30,485 bases of DNA, taken from the NCBI GenBank assembly GCA_963169295.1, contig CAUJDD010000101.1, forward strand, positions 1 to 30,485, written 5' to 3'. The notes under the pieces were generated by a model, which saw only the letters and a list, made by a program, of their open reading frames with translations, had not been told where the DNA came from and did no database searches. How positions within the stretch are numbered: position 1 is the stretch's first letter; every line of letters starts with the position of its first letter. Made by a program: the position numbers and the translations under genes. The DNA comes from UBA4416 sp020846025. Its GTDB lineage: Bacteria; Bacteroidota; Bacteroidia; B-17B0; Aurantibacillaceae. Of this stretch, positions 7,584-16,019 are shown piece after piece.

Positions 7584-9854
7584 CTACAATTTTACTAGTC
7601 TAGTTATAGATTTATGCTTGCCATCGGTTACTGTTACCACATAGGTTCCACTAGCAAGAGATGAAAAGTCAAAAGTTTTAGTGAATTTAGCAGTAATTTT
7701 AATTGGTTCAGTGTGTACTAAGTTACCTAAGATATCATATACATTTATACTAGTTTTATTTTCGTCTAATAAGTCATTTGAATTAATATCCACTTTTACG
7801 GTGTTTGTGAATGGATTAGGATAAAGCTGAATATTAATATCATTGCTTAGTGAATTTAATGAAGTTACACTAGCTGTTATCGTAAACATTTTTTTATTAA
7901 TACTAAAAAACACATTACCCACGCTTTCTACTTTTACACGACTCAATGGTTTATTAACTGTAACAATAGGTAACACAATGTTTTCTGTTCCATCATTAGG
8001 TGTATTAGCGGCTACTAAAGTAAAAGTTGTGCTATTATCTGTACTTATGTAGATGTTTACATTCGAGCAGTTTATTGGTGCAATATCTGTATTATTAACA
8101 TCCCAAGTAATTGTTTGAGTAGATCCGCTTGGATAACTAATACCAGTAACACTTTGTGATGTAACGGCAAATGGTCCAGCAGATCCATTAATAGTGATAC
8201 TTGCTGTAGATGAACATACGCCACCGCCTCCCATTTTATTATCACGAGCGGTTAATCTAAATGCAAGAGTTTGTGCAGTACTTGGTAAATATTCGCCTAC
8301 TGTAGTTGTATATGTTCCTAAGTTAAGAACAGATAACTTTGGAAACAAGCGAGTAGGAGTAGTTACAGGTGCATAAGACATAAAAAATGGCTTATTACCT
8401 GAATTCCAATTACCTGCAGATGAGCCTTTATCAACTTCTTCCCATTGATAAATTAAAGCATCTCCATCTGGATCGGTTGCCGAACCCGTTAATTGAAATG
8501 GGGTACTTTTGGGGATAGTGTAATTACTACCAGCAGAAACACTTGGTGGGTTATTTCCAGTACTTGTAGCTACTGGACAAGTATTTCCATTACCTGAATT
8601 AATAAAATTAGTAATCTCATCATAGCTTATTGCGTGAAAATAAGCAATACTATTATTGGCAATATTTTGACCACTACAAATTCCTGCATAAGCCATTATT
8701 GTAACACCACTTCCTGGCTCTACGGCAGTAGCAGCATTTCTATTACCAGAACATGAGCCTCCATTGCCATTAAAAGTGTGATTTCCTGAAAATTGATGTC
8801 CCATTTCATGAGCTACGTAATCAATATCATAAGGATCTCCAACAGGGCTAGGGCTGCCAGTTATACCTCTAGCTTTTTGACTTGAGCTACATACAACTCC
8901 TAGTCCTGCTAATCCACCACCACCTGTACTAAAAGTATGTCCAATATCGTAATTTGCTGTACCTATTGTAGATGAAATAACAGATTGACTTTCTCCAATT
9001 AATGTACCTCCATTATTGTTTCCATTAAAAGGATCCGTACTAGGATTCCCAAACAATACAAGCGTTGTAGTATTTACAAGGACTAATTTAACAGCTACTT
9101 CAGTTTCATATACACCATCTACACGATTTACAGTTGTTACCACTTTTGCTAAAATTTGAGCTGTAGTAGGAGTGTTAGTACCTGTTCCACATGCGGCACG
9201 GGCGTATTCTCCAGTACAAGCAACTGCCAAACGATAGGTTCTTAGAGTAGCACCAGCACATATAGCCGTTGGAGACAACGCTTTAAATTCTGAGCCATTA
9301 TTTTCAAGATTTGGTAAAACACTTTCACAAACACTTCTTTCATGATGAGGTTTTGAAAAGTCAGCAGTGTAATATGAAATATATTCATTTACGTTGCCTC
9401 TACAATATGGGTCAATAAACACATCTCCATAAGGACTTCTTATCATACCATGAAATCCATATTCTGTTAAATCAAGTTTACCACTTGCATACTTATCATC
9501 TATACCTTTAACATTATAAGTTCTTATATTAGGATAGCTAAACTGTAATACATCATCCATTACTGGTGATTCAACAATTTTAAATTGTTGAATAGAACCA
9601 TCTGGCATAGGTAGATTAATGATAACGGAAGAGTGTTCTATAGGTGTGAATTTCTCATGAGGAGACTTTGATAACAATTCTTGTAATGAGGATAAATCTA
9701 CTTGATAAGTCTTATAACGTTCAGGAACTATTTCTCTTTTTCCAGTTATTTGCACATTATTTTCCGATATTTCTTTCCATAAATTTGTTTCATTTTGAGA
9801 TAGTAATTGGAGAGATGTTAATATCAAACAACCAAGTATTAATGATTTTTTCAT
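7584..9854 (-). CDS. Secreted reprolysin-like zinc metalloprotease with T9SS type A sorting domain
   Basis: About 756 residues from the ATG at 9854. I prefer it to the ATG at 9887 because a clean signal peptide (MKKSLILGCLILTSLQLLSQ) starts there. An N-terminal propeptide-like region of about 190 residues is followed by a metzincin catalytic domain with HEMGHQFSGNH near 349-359 (HExxHxxxxxH, three zinc His) and a Met-turn-like IMAYAG. Next come an Ig-like/PKD-type region (PPSVSAGSNYTI, SATDPDGDALIYQWEEV) and a second beta domain. The C-terminus is a type A sorting domain (LYPNPFTNTVKVDI, YDILGNLVH, LASGTYVVTV, RLVKL). The protein is expected to cross the inner membrane by Sec and the outer membrane by T9SS, acting at the surface or in the medium. 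It stands between the cold-shock gene and a divergent small gene. Confidence 0.9.
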   Translation of the reverse strand: MKKSLILGCLILTSLQLLSQNETNLWKEISENNVQITGKREIVPERYKTYQVDLSSLQELLSKSPHEKFTPIEHSSVIINLPMPDGSIQQFKIVESPVMDDVLQFSYPNIRTYNVKGIDDKYASGKLDLTEYGFHGMIRSPYGDVFIDPYCRGNVNEYISYYTADFSKPHHERSVCESVLPNLENNGSEFKALSPTAICAGATLRTYRLAVACTGEYARAACGTGTNTPTTAQILAKVVTTVNRVDGVYETEVAVKLVLVNTTTLVLFGNPSTDPFNGNNNGGTLIGESQSVISSTIGTANYDIGHTFSTGGGGLAGLGVVCSSSQKARGITGSPSPVGDPYDIDYVAHEMGHQFSGNHTFNGNGGSCSGNRNAATAVEPGSGVTIMAYAGICSGQNIANNSIAYFHAISYDEITNFINSGNGNTCPVATSTGNNPPSVSAGSNYTIPKSTPFQLTGSATDPDGDALIYQWEEVDKGSSAGNWNSGNKPFFMSYAPVTTPTRLFPKLSVLNLGTYTTTVGEYLPSTAQTLAFRLTARDNKMGGGGVCSSTASITINGSAGPFAVTSQSVTGISYPSGSTQTITWDVNNTDIAPINCSNVNIYISTDNSTTFTLVAANTPNDGTENIVLPIVTVNKPLSRVKVESVGNVFFSINKKMFTITASVTSLNSLSNDINIQLYPNPFTNTVKVDINSNDLLDENKTSINVYDILGNLVHTEPIKITAKFTKTFDFSSLASGTYVVTVTDGKHKSITRLVKL

Positions 9855-10000
9855 GTTGTAAAATTTTAATTTGTATAAATTTAACAATCTAAATCGAAAA
9901 ACGAAAAATTTAAATGTTATAAAATAGAAATCCTAGGTATTTTAACATAATTTGATGATAAAAGTCTTGTTTTACACCTGCTTTTTAAGCTTGAATTTCG

Positions 10001-10008
10001 TATATTTG
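10001..10008 (+). promoter_or_regulatory. -7 box of the small Cys-rich gene
   Basis: TATATTTG matches the Bacteroidota -7 consensus and places transcription start near 10015, a leader of about 18 bases before the ATG at 10033. A matching TTG at -33 is not evident (CTG at 9978-9980 is the nearest). Confidence 0.5.
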
Positions 10009-10032
10009 TAGGAAATTTAAAACCCCTTAACT

Positions 10033-10263
10033 ATGAAAAAAATATTTTTAATGGTTGCTTTTGCAGGTTTATTAGTAGGTGCAAATGCAATGACTACAGG
10101 TCACGATGACAAAGACAAAGGTAAAAAAGAAGCTAAAGCTTGTTGTAAATCTAAAGAAGGTGCAGATGGAAAAGCATGTGCTGGAGATAAAAAAGATGAA
10201 AAAGCATGTGACAAGAAAGAAGGAAAATCTTGTTGCAAAGCTAAGCAAGCTGAAACAAAATAA
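10033..10263 (+). CDS. Small exported Cys/Lys-rich protein, function unknown
   Basis: 76 residues. A signal peptide (MKKIFLMVAFAGLLVGANA) precedes a highly charged, low-complexity tail of about 56 residues, mostly Lys, Asp, Glu, Ala and Gly, with six Cys at 37, 38, 49, 59, 67 and 68. The Cys are arranged as CC, C, C, CC, almost symmetrically, in repeats of the form K-x-CC-K and KAC-x-x-KK. No known fold is recognisable. The arrangement could bind metal, metallothionein-like, or form disulfides in the periplasm; both are guesses. The gene has its own promoter box and a shared bidirectional terminator, so it is a real single-gene unit and not a random reading frame. Confidence 0.75.
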   Translation: MKKIFLMVAFAGLLVGANAMTTGHDDKDKGKKEAKACCKSKEGADGKACAGDKKDEKACDKKEGKSCCKAKQAETK

Positions 10264-10283
10264 AATTGTTTTTAAGTTTTGTG

Positions 10284-10319
10284 AAAAAACCCATTTGCAT
10301 ATATGTAAATGGGTTTTTT
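10284..10319. terminator. Bidirectional terminator between the Cys-rich gene and queA
   Basis: AAAAAACCCATTT (10284-10296) pairs with AAATGGGTTTTTT (10307-10319), and inner bases GCA/TGT extend the stem. Both strands show a T-run at the 3' arm, so it can end transcripts from the plus-strand gene (stop at 10263) and the minus-strand queA gene (stop at 10343). Confidence 0.9.
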
Positions 10320-10342
10320 ATTGTAGTAAGTAAATATTACAT

Positions 10343-11392
10343 TTATAATATCAACATTGCATCGCCATAAGAATAGAACTTATATTTTTCTTTAATGGCT
10401 TCTTTATAGGCTTTCATAATTAAATCATATCCACCAAATGCGGCCACTTGCATAAGCAATGTAGATTCTGGCATGTGAAAATTAGTAATCATACAATTAG
10501 CAACAGAAAAATCATAAGGAGGAAAAATAAATTTATTTGTCCATCCTCTGTATGGGTTTACATGACCAGTAGTAGATACTGATGATTCCAAAGCTCGCAT
10601 TACAGTTGTACCAACAGCACATACTTTTTTCTTTTTGTCTTTGCCAGTATTAATAATTTTACATGCCTCAGGAGATATGATTGCTTCTTCGCTATCCATC
10701 TTATGTTTAGTTAAATCTTCAACTTCTACCATTCTAAATGTTCCTAAGCCAATATGCAAAGTTAAATTAGCATAATTAACTCCTTTTATTTCTAAGCGTT
10801 TTAGTAACTCACGACTAAAATGCAAACCTGCAGTAGGAGCAGCAACGGCACCTTCATTTTTCGCATAAACCGTTTGATAACGCTCAATGTCGCTTTCTTC
10901 TACTTTACGCTTTATATATTTTGGAAGAGGAGTTTCGCCTAAATCGTATAAAGCTTTACGGAACTCGTCATAAGGTCCATCATATAAAAAACGTAGTGTT
11001 CGTCCTCTAGATGTTGTATTATCAATCACTTCGGCAATTACATTGTCGTTTTCGCCAAAATATAGTTTGTTACCAATACGAATTTTACGCGCTGGATCAA
11101 CTAATACGTCCCATAAACGACTTTCAGCATTTAATTCACGTAATAAAAATACTTCGATTTTCGCGCCCGTTTTTTCTTTATTCCCATACATACGTGCTGG
11201 AAACACTTTGGTATCGTTTAATACCATTACATCACCATCATCAAAATAATTTATAATATCTTTAAATTTTTTATGCGTGATTTTACCTGTAGCACGATCT
11301 ACAATCATTAATTTACTTTCATCACGATTTTTTGATGGGTGTTCTGCCAAGAGTTCTTTAGGCAGATTGAATTTGAACATGGATAATTTCAT
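10343..11392 (-). CDS. queA: S-adenosylmethionine:tRNA ribosyltransferase-isomerase QueA
   Basis: 349-residue cytoplasmic enzyme that transfers and rearranges the ribosyl part of S-adenosylmethionine onto preQ1 in position 34 of tRNA, giving epoxyqueuosine. Family landmarks are the opening FNLPKELLAEHPSKNRDESKL, VMVLNDTKVFPARMYG, GAVAAPTAGLHFSRELL, LTLHIGLGTFRMVEVEDL and NFHMPESTLLMQVAAFGG, all in the expected order. Length matches the family (about 340-355). It appears to be a single-gene unit with the bidirectional terminator at its end. A queuosine precursor transporter lies 5 kb away in this window, so the genome invests in the pathway; the early genes queC, queD, queE and queF are not in view. 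Confidence 0.95.
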   Translation of the reverse strand: MKLSMFKFNLPKELLAEHPSKNRDESKLMIVDRATGKITHKKFKDIINYFDDGDVMVLNDTKVFPARMYGNKEKTGAKIEVFLLRELNAESRLWDVLVDPARKIRIGNKLYFGENDNVIAEVIDNTTSRGRTLRFLYDGPYDEFRKALYDLGETPLPKYIKRKVEESDIERYQTVYAKNEGAVAAPTAGLHFSRELLKRLEIKGVNYANLTLHIGLGTFRMVEVEDLTKHKMDSEEAIISPEACKIINTGKDKKKKVCAVGTTVMRALESSVSTTGHVNPYRGWTNKFIFPPYDFSVANCMITNFHMPESTLLMQVAAFGGYDLIMKAYKEAIKEKYKFYSYGDAMLIL

Positions 11393-11606
11393 TTCTTATA
11401 ATTTTTATATAAGAGAAACGAAATAGACTTAGTATAGAAGAGCTATTTCATTAATCTTACGGGATTAATACGGTGCGAAATTAATACACCAGACTAAAAT
11501 TGATACCTATATTTAATAATTTTAAATATTTAATAATCAAATTATTACACTTTTCAATTTAACATAATGTTAATTATAGAATAAAATATATAAATTCAAA
11601 AACAAA

Positions 11607-11632
11607 AAAAGCAGATAAAAAAATCTGCTTTT
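11607..11632 (-). terminator. Intrinsic terminator of the dihydrolipoamide dehydrogenase gene
   Basis: AAAAGCAGAT (11607-11616) pairs with ATCTGCTTTT (11623-11632) around six A, and on the minus strand a run of T follows the stem. It is 25 bases past the stop codon at 11657. The rest of the 11393-11606 spacer shows no gene; a 7-bp hairpin lies right before the queA start (11394-11414). Confidence 0.85.
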
Positions 11633-11656
11633 AAAATATATACCTTACTAAGTATA

Positions 11657-13045
11657 TTATAAATGTATCACCTCGCCGTATGCAGCGGCGGCGGCTTCCA
11701 TAATAGCTTCGCTCATAGTTGGATGTGGATGAACTGTTTTAATAAGTTCATGTCCAGTTGTCTCAAGTTTTCTGATGGCTACAATTTCAGCAATCATCTC
11801 AGTTACATTTGCGCCAATCATGTGTGCACCAAGTAATTCGCCATACTTTGCATCAAAAATCAACTTAATAAATCCATCTTTAGCTCCAGATGCACTTGCT
11901 TTACCAGAAGCAGAGAATGGAAATTTACCTACTTTTAATGTATAACCTTTTTCTTTAGCTTGTTTTTCGGTTAAGCCAACAGAAGCAACTTCTGGCTGAC
12001 AGTATGTACAACCAGGAATATTTCCATAATCAATAGCTTCTGTATGAACACCTGCAATTTTTTCAACACACGTAATACCTTCTGCACTTGCTACATGTGC
12101 TAATGCTTGCCCACCAACGCAATCTCCAATAGCATAATAGCCTGGCACATTAGTAGCATAATATTTATCCGTAACAATTTTACCTTTTTCTGTTTTTATT
12201 CCTAATGTCTCAAGACCTAAATTTTCAATATTTGCTTGAATTCCAACTGCAGATAATACAATTTCAGCATCTAATGTTATATTACCAGTTTTAGTTTTTA
12301 CATTTACTTTACATTCTGCACCTTTTGTATCAACACTTTCAACAGAAGCCTCTGTCATTACTTCAATACCAATTTTTTTAAACGATTTTTCTAATTGTTT
12401 TGATACTTCTTCGTCTTCTACTGGTACAATGTTAGGCATAAATTCCACAATGGTAACTTTAGTTCCCATAGTTGCATAAAAATAAGCAAACTCTACCCCT
12501 ATAGCTCCAGAGCCGACTACAATCAATGATTTTGGTTGTTTAGGTAAACTCATTGCTTCTCTATAACCAATAATTTTTTTTCCATCTTGAGGTAAATTTG
12601 GCAATACTCTAGAACGGGCACCGGTAGCTATAATAATGTGTTTTCCTTCAAAAGTGTTTATTTTTCCATCAGTAGCCTTTACTTCTACTTTTTTTCCTGC
12701 TTTAACAGTAGCAGTTCCCATAATGACATCAATCTTATTTTTTTTCATTAAAAACTGAATACCTTTACTCATCCCATCAGCTACATCTCTACTACGTTTA
12801 ACTACAGCATTAAAATCGGCTTTAATATTATCAGCACTAATTCCATATTCTTTAGAATGATTTAGGTACTCGAATACTTGTGCGCTTTTTAATAAAGCCT
12901 TGGTAGGAATGCAGCCCCAGTTTAAGCAAATTCCACCCAAACTTTCTTTTTCAATTATAGCTGTTTTTAATCCTAATTGCGAAGCGCGAATGGCTGTTAC
13001 ATAACCTCCAGGACCGCTTCCTATAACAATAACGTCGTAGTTCAT
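11657..13045 (-). CDS. lpdA: Dihydrolipoamide dehydrogenase (E3)
   Basis: 462-residue flavoprotein that reoxidises dihydrolipoyl groups with NAD+ in the pyruvate, 2-oxoglutarate and branched-chain complexes and the glycine cleavage system. The FAD-binding GSGPGG is at 9-14 and the redox disulfide GGICLNWGCIPTKAL uses Cys40 and Cys45. The NAD-binding GSGAIGVEFAYF lies mid-protein and the C-terminal catalytic pair is in HPHPTMSE (His441, Glu446). Length is standard. No E1 or E2 gene is adjacent, so it is a stand-alone E3 probably shared by several complexes. It has its own terminator. Confidence 0.95.
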   Translation of the reverse strand: MNYDVIVIGSGPGGYVTAIRASQLGLKTAIIEKESLGGICLNWGCIPTKALLKSAQVFEYLNHSKEYGISADNIKADFNAVVKRSRDVADGMSKGIQFLMKKNKIDVIMGTATVKAGKKVEVKATDGKINTFEGKHIIIATGARSRVLPNLPQDGKKIIGYREAMSLPKQPKSLIVVGSGAIGVEFAYFYATMGTKVTIVEFMPNIVPVEDEEVSKQLEKSFKKIGIEVMTEASVESVDTKGAECKVNVKTKTGNITLDAEIVLSAVGIQANIENLGLETLGIKTEKGKIVTDKYYATNVPGYYAIGDCVGGQALAHVASAEGITCVEKIAGVHTEAIDYGNIPGCTYCQPEVASVGLTEKQAKEKGYTLKVGKFPFSASGKASASGAKDGFIKLIFDAKYGELLGAHMIGANVTEMIAEIVAIRKLETTGHELIKTVHPHPTMSEAIMEAAAAAYGEVIHL

Positions 13046-13162
13046 AGTCTATTTTTTTTTAGTGGTGCTAATATAGAGTTTTTTTAATGAAATAAAATCA
13101 AAATATTAGACAAAATAACTCTTGAATAGTTATAATGGCTTAGCTATAAAGTATATCAGAAA

Positions 13163-14188
13163 TTAACTTCTTGAAATTATAGAAGTAGGTAGTACAATTT
13201 TACGAGCTGCTTTATAATCTCCTTTAAGTTCAATTAATTCTAAAACTAATTTGGCAGCTTCTATACCTATTTGTTCCATTGGTTGAGACACTGAAATAAC
13301 TTTAGGTTTCACAAAATCAAACAAACTTATATCATCAAATGAAGAAAAAAGCATGTTTTCTTTTTGGATATCAAATCCAAGTTCATTAAAGACGTTTAAA
13401 CATGCCGTTGCTAAGTGGTTATTTAATGTATAAATAGCATCTGGTTTTGGAGATTGTTTCAAGATTTTTATTAATTTCTCCCTTACATCTTCTTGTATAT
13501 TGTTAAAAGAGATTTCTAATAAATTACTTTCTTTAAAAGGTAAATTATATTTATGTAAAGCATCTTTAAACCCTTGAACCCTTTCAGTTAAAGAACTAAT
13601 GTGTGAAGGTGTGATATTAATGGCTAAAATATTTTTACAACCTTTTCTAATCAATGAATCAGTTAATTCAAATGAACCTTGGTAATTATTGGCTACCACA
13701 TAGTTAGATTCTAATCCAGGCAAATAGCGATCAATAAACACTAGCGGATATTTTTTCAATTTTTCTTGATTGAAAAAATCGACAGATGAATTAGTTGTTG
13801 CCACAATTAATCCGTCAGTCATGTGTTGTTCGGCAAATAACTTAATTAATTTTTCTTCTCTTTCAGCATCTTCATCCGTACTACAAATCATTAAATTATA
13901 TCCATTTAAGGCTAATTCACGCTCTAAGTACTTGGCTATATTTGAATAAAATGGATTTGATATATCGGCAACTAATAAGCCAACCAAATTACTTTTTCCT
14001 GTTCTAAGAGCTCTCGCAAATACATTGGGGGTATATTGCATCTCTTGAGCTTTGGATAATACCTTTTCTTGTGTTTTTTTACTTATTCCATATTTATCAC
14101 CATTTCCATTAATAACCATTGAGACTAATGTTTTTGAAACATTAAGAGCATTTGCGATATCTTCTAATAGGGTTTTTTTAGATGACAT
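13163..14188 (-). CDS. LacI-family transcriptional regulator
   Basis: 341 residues. The N-terminal helix-turn-helix and hinge helix span about 1-60 (LLEDIANALNVSKTLVSMVI, then YTPNVFARALRTGKS), and a periplasmic-binding-protein-like effector domain follows from residue 66 (LVGLLVADISNPFYSNIAKY). In the recognition helix, VSKTLVSMVI replaces the usual VSxxTVSRVL, so the target sequence may differ from classic LacI operators. Family members usually repress sugar-use genes and respond to sugars or phosphosugars, but no carbohydrate uptake or catabolism genes are nearby. A -7 box (14216-14223) and a perfect inverted repeat (14231-14266) lie just upstream, consistent with autoregulation. Confidence 0.9.
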   Translation of the reverse strand: MSSKKTLLEDIANALNVSKTLVSMVINGNGDKYGISKKTQEKVLSKAQEMQYTPNVFARALRTGKSNLVGLLVADISNPFYSNIAKYLERELALNGYNLMICSTDEDAEREEKLIKLFAEQHMTDGLIVATTNSSVDFFNQEKLKKYPLVFIDRYLPGLESNYVVANNYQGSFELTDSLIRKGCKNILAINITPSHISSLTERVQGFKDALHKYNLPFKESNLLEISFNNIQEDVREKLIKILKQSPKPDAIYTLNNHLATACLNVFNELGFDIQKENMLFSSFDDISLFDFVKPKVISVSQPMEQIGIEAAKLVLELIELKGDYKAARKIVLPTSIISRS

Positions 14189-14215
14189 AAAATATACAAA
14201 AAGTGATTTCTACAA

Positions 14216-14223
14216 CAAATATA
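14216..14223 (-). promoter_or_regulatory. -7 box of the LacI-type regulator gene
   Basis: The minus strand reads TATATTTG, an exact TAnnTTTG match, 27 bases ahead of the ATG at 14188. The expected -33 position (about 14243-14248) falls inside the inverted repeat at 14231-14266. Confidence 0.55.
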
Positions 14224-14230
14224 TAAATTC

Positions 14231-14266
14231 CTAAATATTTTTAGATAATTTTCTAAAAATATTTAG
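14231..14266. promoter_or_regulatory. Perfect 15-bp inverted repeat, candidate operator
   Basis: CTAAATATTTTTAGA (14231-14245) and TCTAAAAATATTTAG (14252-14266) are exact reverse complements, separated by 6 bases. Each arm contains a near-palindrome of 14 bases (6 of 7 pairs match), so it may hold two binding sites for a dimer or one for a tetramer. It overlaps the -33 region of the regulator gene. It also lies 35 bases after the Nudix gene stop, but no T-run follows on that strand, so an operator role is favoured over a terminator. Confidence 0.55.
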
Positions 14267-14301
14267 AAAAAAGATGCTTAAGATTAAATAAAAATTATGT
14301 T

Positions 14302-14913
14302 TTATTCAGTTATTTCTGAAATAACATCTAAAATTGCTGGATAAGTGTTGTTTATAACCTGTTCTTTTATTTGTAGTATATTAAACCACTCCACCTTTTC
14401 AATATTTTCTTCGAGTTGTGGAATTAGAGTGCTAGTGTGTAAGGTGGACATTAAATACCAATACGTTTTTTTAAGTGCAAAATATTTTTTGTGAGGGTAA
14501 ATATGATAAGTTGGATTAAGTTCTCTTTTAATAGTAAGTTGTGTAATACCACATTCTTCTTCACACTCTCTAATAGCCGCTTCTTTGGGCGATTCTCCCA
14601 TATCTAATTTTCCTTTTGGTAAATCCCATTTTTTTAATCTATAAATAAATAACCAATGATTATCCTTTTCAATTAATCCACCTGCTGCAATAATATACTT
14701 AAATGCTTTTTTAAATTGTTCTAATCCTTTTTCGATATTTTTACATTTAAAATTAAGTATCTGTTTGTTAGTATCATTTATAAAATCTTCAAATTGTTCT
14801 TTAATTTCAGCAGTTTTTATATCTTCTAAATTTTTAAATAATTGATTATCTGAAATTTGTTTTGATTCTTGAATTTGGATTTTTTTATCAAGGTAATAGA
14901 TTATAATGTTCAT
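14302..14913 (-). CDS. Nudix hydrolase
   Basis: 203 residues. The Nudix box GX5EX7REUXEEXGU is complete: GKLDMGE, then REC, EEE and CGI (Gly101, Glu107, Arg115, Glu116, Glu119, Glu120, Gly122), which binds magnesium and hydrolyses a nucleoside diphosphate linked to some group X. The domain starts near residue 70 (YIIAAGGLIEKDNHWLFIYR). Residues 1-65 form an extra N-terminal region with no recognised motif, rich in Lys, Glu and Gln and probably helical. It diverges from pyrE, an arrangement I recall from other Bacteroidota, so a housecleaning role in nucleotide metabolism is plausible. The substrate is unknown. Confidence 0.9.
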   Translation of the reverse strand: MNIIIYYLDKKIQIQESKQISDNQLFKNLEDIKTAEIKEQFEDFINDTNKQILNFKCKNIEKGLEQFKKAFKYIIAAGGLIEKDNHWLFIYRLKKWDLPKGKLDMGESPKEAAIRECEEECGITQLTIKRELNPTYHIYPHKKYFALKKTYWYLMSTLHTSTLIPQLEENIEKVEWFNILQIKEQVINNTYPAILDVISEITE

Positions 14914-14945
14914 AATTTAATAGGTCTAAATTCATTTAATAGCAT

Positions 14946-14953
14946 TAATTTTG
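14946..14953 (+). promoter_or_regulatory. -7-like box touching the pyrE start codon
   Basis: TAATTTTG matches TAnnTTTG, but it ends only four bases before the ATG at 14958. Transcription at the usual distance would start near 14960, after that ATG and just before the in-frame ATG at 14964. No TTG -33 box is evident. Confidence 0.35.
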
Positions 14954-14957
14954 GCGC

Positions 14958-15608
14958 ATGACAATGACACCGTTTGATGCAGCGCATAAAGTTGCCGAAT
15001 TTTTATTACAAATCAAAGCTATAAAACTTCAACCCGAACAACCATTTACATGGGCATCGGGCTGGAAATCGCCTATATATTGCGATAATAGAAAAACATT
15101 ATCATATCCTCAAATTAGAACATATATTCGTCAGCAATATGTAAATATGATTACTGATAAATATGGTAAACCTGATGTAATTGCTGGCGTTGCCACAGGT
15201 GGTATTGCACAAGGTGCTTTAGTGGCGCAAGATTTAGGGCTACCTTTTGTATATGTACGTAGTGAAGCAAAAAAACATGGCTTAACTAATATGATTGAAG
15301 GTGTTGTAGAAAATGGACAAACTGTAGTTGTAATTGAAGATTTAATCTCAACTGGTGGAAGCAGTATTAAAGCCGTAGAAGCATTAAGAGATAAGGGTTG
15401 CATAGTAAAAGGCATGGTTGCTATTTTTACTTATGGTTTTGATGAAGCCATTGAAAATATGAAAAAAGCAAATTGCCAATTACACACTTTATGTGATTAT
15501 AATATTTTAATCGAAGTTGCTTTAAAACATAATTTTATTACCGAAGCCGATGTGGAGTCATTAACCGAATGGCGCACTAGCCCAATGACTTGGAAACAAT
15601 TAGCTTAA
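14958..15608 (+). CDS. pyrE: Orotate phosphoribosyltransferase
   Basis: 216-residue cytoplasmic enzyme joining orotate and phosphoribosyl pyrophosphate to form orotidine 5'-phosphate in pyrimidine synthesis. Landmarks are FTWASGWKSPIYCDNRKTLS (orotate-site loop), IAGVATGGIAQGALVAQDL, the mobile-loop VRSEAKKHG and the PRPP-binding VVVIEDLISTGGSS at about 123-136. Two in-frame ATGs (14958 and 14964) are possible starts; both precede conserved sequence. An SRPBCC-family gene follows after 7 bases and is likely co-transcribed. Other pyr genes are not in the window. Confidence 0.95.
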   Translation: MTMTPFDAAHKVAEFLLQIKAIKLQPEQPFTWASGWKSPIYCDNRKTLSYPQIRTYIRQQYVNMITDKYGKPDVIAGVATGGIAQGALVAQDLGLPFVYVRSEAKKHGLTNMIEGVVENGQTVVVIEDLISTGGSSIKAVEALRDKGCIVKGMVAIFTYGFDEAIENMKKANCQLHTLCDYNILIEVALKHNFITEADVESLTEWRTSPMTWKQLA

Positions 15609-15615
15609 CTTTGTT

Positions 15616-16014
15616 TTGGCATATTTTAGTATCATAAGTAATACGCATTCCACTCAATCTAATGTGGCAGAATTGTTTAATTTTATGTCAGACTTTCATA
15701 ATTTCAAACATCTGTTACCTGAAGATAAAATTGAAAATTTTGAATGTACTTCAGAGCAATGCTCATTTGGTATAAAAGGGTTAATGCCTTTAACAATTAA
15801 AATAAAAGAAAAATCACCTTTTAATAGAATTACCTTTGAAACAACTGGCATTGCTAAATTTGTATTCACCTTACACATTCATTTTATAGAACAAAATAAA
15901 ACCAATGTTGAACTTGAAGGTGATATGAATCCATTTATTAAAGCAATGGCTGAAAAACCACTGCAAGACTTAGTGAATGTAATGGCTAGTAAATTAGCGG
16001 GTTTAACAATATAA
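15616..16014 (+). CDS. SRPBCC (START/Bet v1-like) family protein, TTG start
   Basis: 132 residues. The pattern fits the SRPBCC helix-grip fold: a first strand (YFSIISNTHS), two short helices (VAELFNFMSDFHNFKHLLP), a run of antiparallel strands, and a long amphipathic C-terminal helix (EKPLQDLVNVMASKLAGL). Such proteins hold a hydrophobic ligand in a central cavity; the ligand here is unknown. The start must be TTG at 15616 or another non-ATG codon: an in-frame stop lies at 15601 and the first ATG would cut away the first strand and helix. It follows pyrE by 7 bases, and its end converges with the queuosine transporter gene with only five bases between stops. Confidence 0.8.
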   Translation: MAYFSIISNTHSTQSNVAELFNFMSDFHNFKHLLPEDKIENFECTSEQCSFGIKGLMPLTIKIKEKSPFNRITFETTGIAKFVFTLHIHFIEQNKTNVELEGDMNPFIKAMAEKPLQDLVNVMASKLAGLTI

Positions 16015-16019
16015 TAATT

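Noticed and set aside
10106..10333. Lys-rich reading frame overlapping the small Cys-rich gene
   Set aside because: It is an out-of-frame shadow: no signal peptide, and it runs through the terminator hairpin.
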